Assembly (NCBI GenBank): GCA_003500955.1
Contig: DNQP01000117.1
Coordinates: forward strand, 1 to 15,207
Direction of reading: 5' to 3'
DNA length: 15,207 nucleotides
Origin: Curvibacter sp.
GTDB lineage: Bacteria > Pseudomonadota > Gammaproteobacteria > Burkholderiales > Burkholderiaceae_C
Below the pieces are notes generated by a model, which saw nothing but the letters and a program-made list of their open reading frames with translations, was not told where the DNA came from and searched no databases. Below, one piece after another: positions 15,094 through 15,207 of this stretch. A program made the translations under genes and the position numbers. Each line of letters begins with the position of its first letter. Position 1 is the stretch's first letter.

Positions 15094-15100
15094 CCCCGGC

Positions 15101-15207
15101 ATGGACACGATGCGCATTCCCGCAGTGATCCGCACCTGCGTTGCGGCGGGCCTCGCCCTGCTCGCCGCCTGCCTGGGGCTGCCCGCGGGCGCCCAGGCCG
15201 TACGCAG
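15101..15207 (+). CDS. flgA: FlgA, P-ring assembly chaperone (5' end only)
   Basis: Only about 35 codons are in the window: a signal peptide MDTMRIPAVIRTCVAAGLAL, then LAACLGLPAGAQA and VR. The assignment to FlgA rests mainly on position, since flgA is regularly divergent from flgB in beta- and gammaproteobacteria, and on the expected Sec signal of a periplasmic P-ring chaperone. Cleavage after AQA (residue 33) is the likely processing site; an LAAC (21-24) inside the signal resembles a lipobox but is probably fortuitous. A perfect Shine-Dalgarno supports the start. The gene continues beyond the right edge, where flgM and flgN would be looked for. Confidence 0.75.
   Translation, partial: MDTMRIPAVIRTCVAAGLALLAACLGLPAGAQAVR

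Larger units (their letters stand above)
14872..15100. promoter_or_regulatory. Divergent flgB-flgA control region
   Basis: 229 bp without a gene, holding the promoters for the flgB operon (minus) and flgA (plus). It contains two inverted repeats with AAAT/ATTT cores (14931-14960 and 14961-15002), a TATAGT -10-like element for flgA, a CACAAT -10-like element for flgB, a run of six T (15056-15061) with no convincing stem before it, and the flgA Shine-Dalgarno. In enteric bacteria this same divergent pair is a class 2 flagellar promoter region under the master activator FlhDC; applying that here is inference. Confidence 0.7.

Overview
This 15.2 kb window is GC-rich (roughly two thirds G+C by eye) and comes from a motile Gram-negative bacterium. 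The flagellar gene order, the divergent flgA, the P- and L-ring genes and the style of the proteins fit a betaproteobacterium, probably Burkholderiales and perhaps Comamonadaceae. That placement is inference from gene order and composition; no database was searched.

Left part (1-3337): a small metabolic or transport module. On the minus strand, an EamA/DMT-type membrane transporter (897-1829) overlaps by 4 bp, as ATGA, a fold-type I PLP aminotransferase whose 3' end lies outside the window (1-900). Divergent from them is a MocR-type regulator (GntR winged helix fused to an aminotransferase-like domain, 1928-3337). The 98-bp gap between them carries an inverted repeat, TACAGTT-N17-AACTGTA, that is a plausible operator. 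The likely logic is that the MocR protein senses an amino-acid or PLP-adduct ligand and controls the transporter and aminotransferase. The substrate cannot be read from the sequence.

Main part (3341-14871): a contiguous minus-strand flagellar rod, hook and ring operon in the order flgB, flgC, flgD, flgE, flgF, flgG, flgH, flgI, flgJ, flgK, flgL, followed after 49 bp by a gene for a protein with an HDOD signalling domain. FlgB, FlgC, FlgF and FlgG build the rod (with FlgJ as rod cap and peptidoglycan hydrolase). FlgI and FlgH form the P and L rings. FlgD caps the growing hook, FlgE is the hook, and FlgK and FlgL are the hook-filament junction proteins. Gaps are short (1-61 bp) or overlapping (flgG/flgH TGATG, flgJ/flgK ATGA), so one transcript is likely. 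The HDOD gene converges on the MocR gene with only 3 bp between the stop codons.

Right end (14872-15207): a 229-bp divergent regulatory region, then the first 107 bases of flgA (P-ring chaperone) on the plus strand behind a perfect AGGAGG. The region holds two inverted repeats with AAAT/ATTT cores that resemble, without matching well, FlhDC boxes. Candidate -10 elements face each way.

Most of the window is an ordinary, intact flagellar cluster. The points worth a second look are the HDOD gene at the end of the operon, the candidate shared control sites in the two divergent regions, and the transporter/aminotransferase/MocR module. I see no RNA genes, CRISPR arrays, insertion sequences or clear intrinsic terminators.
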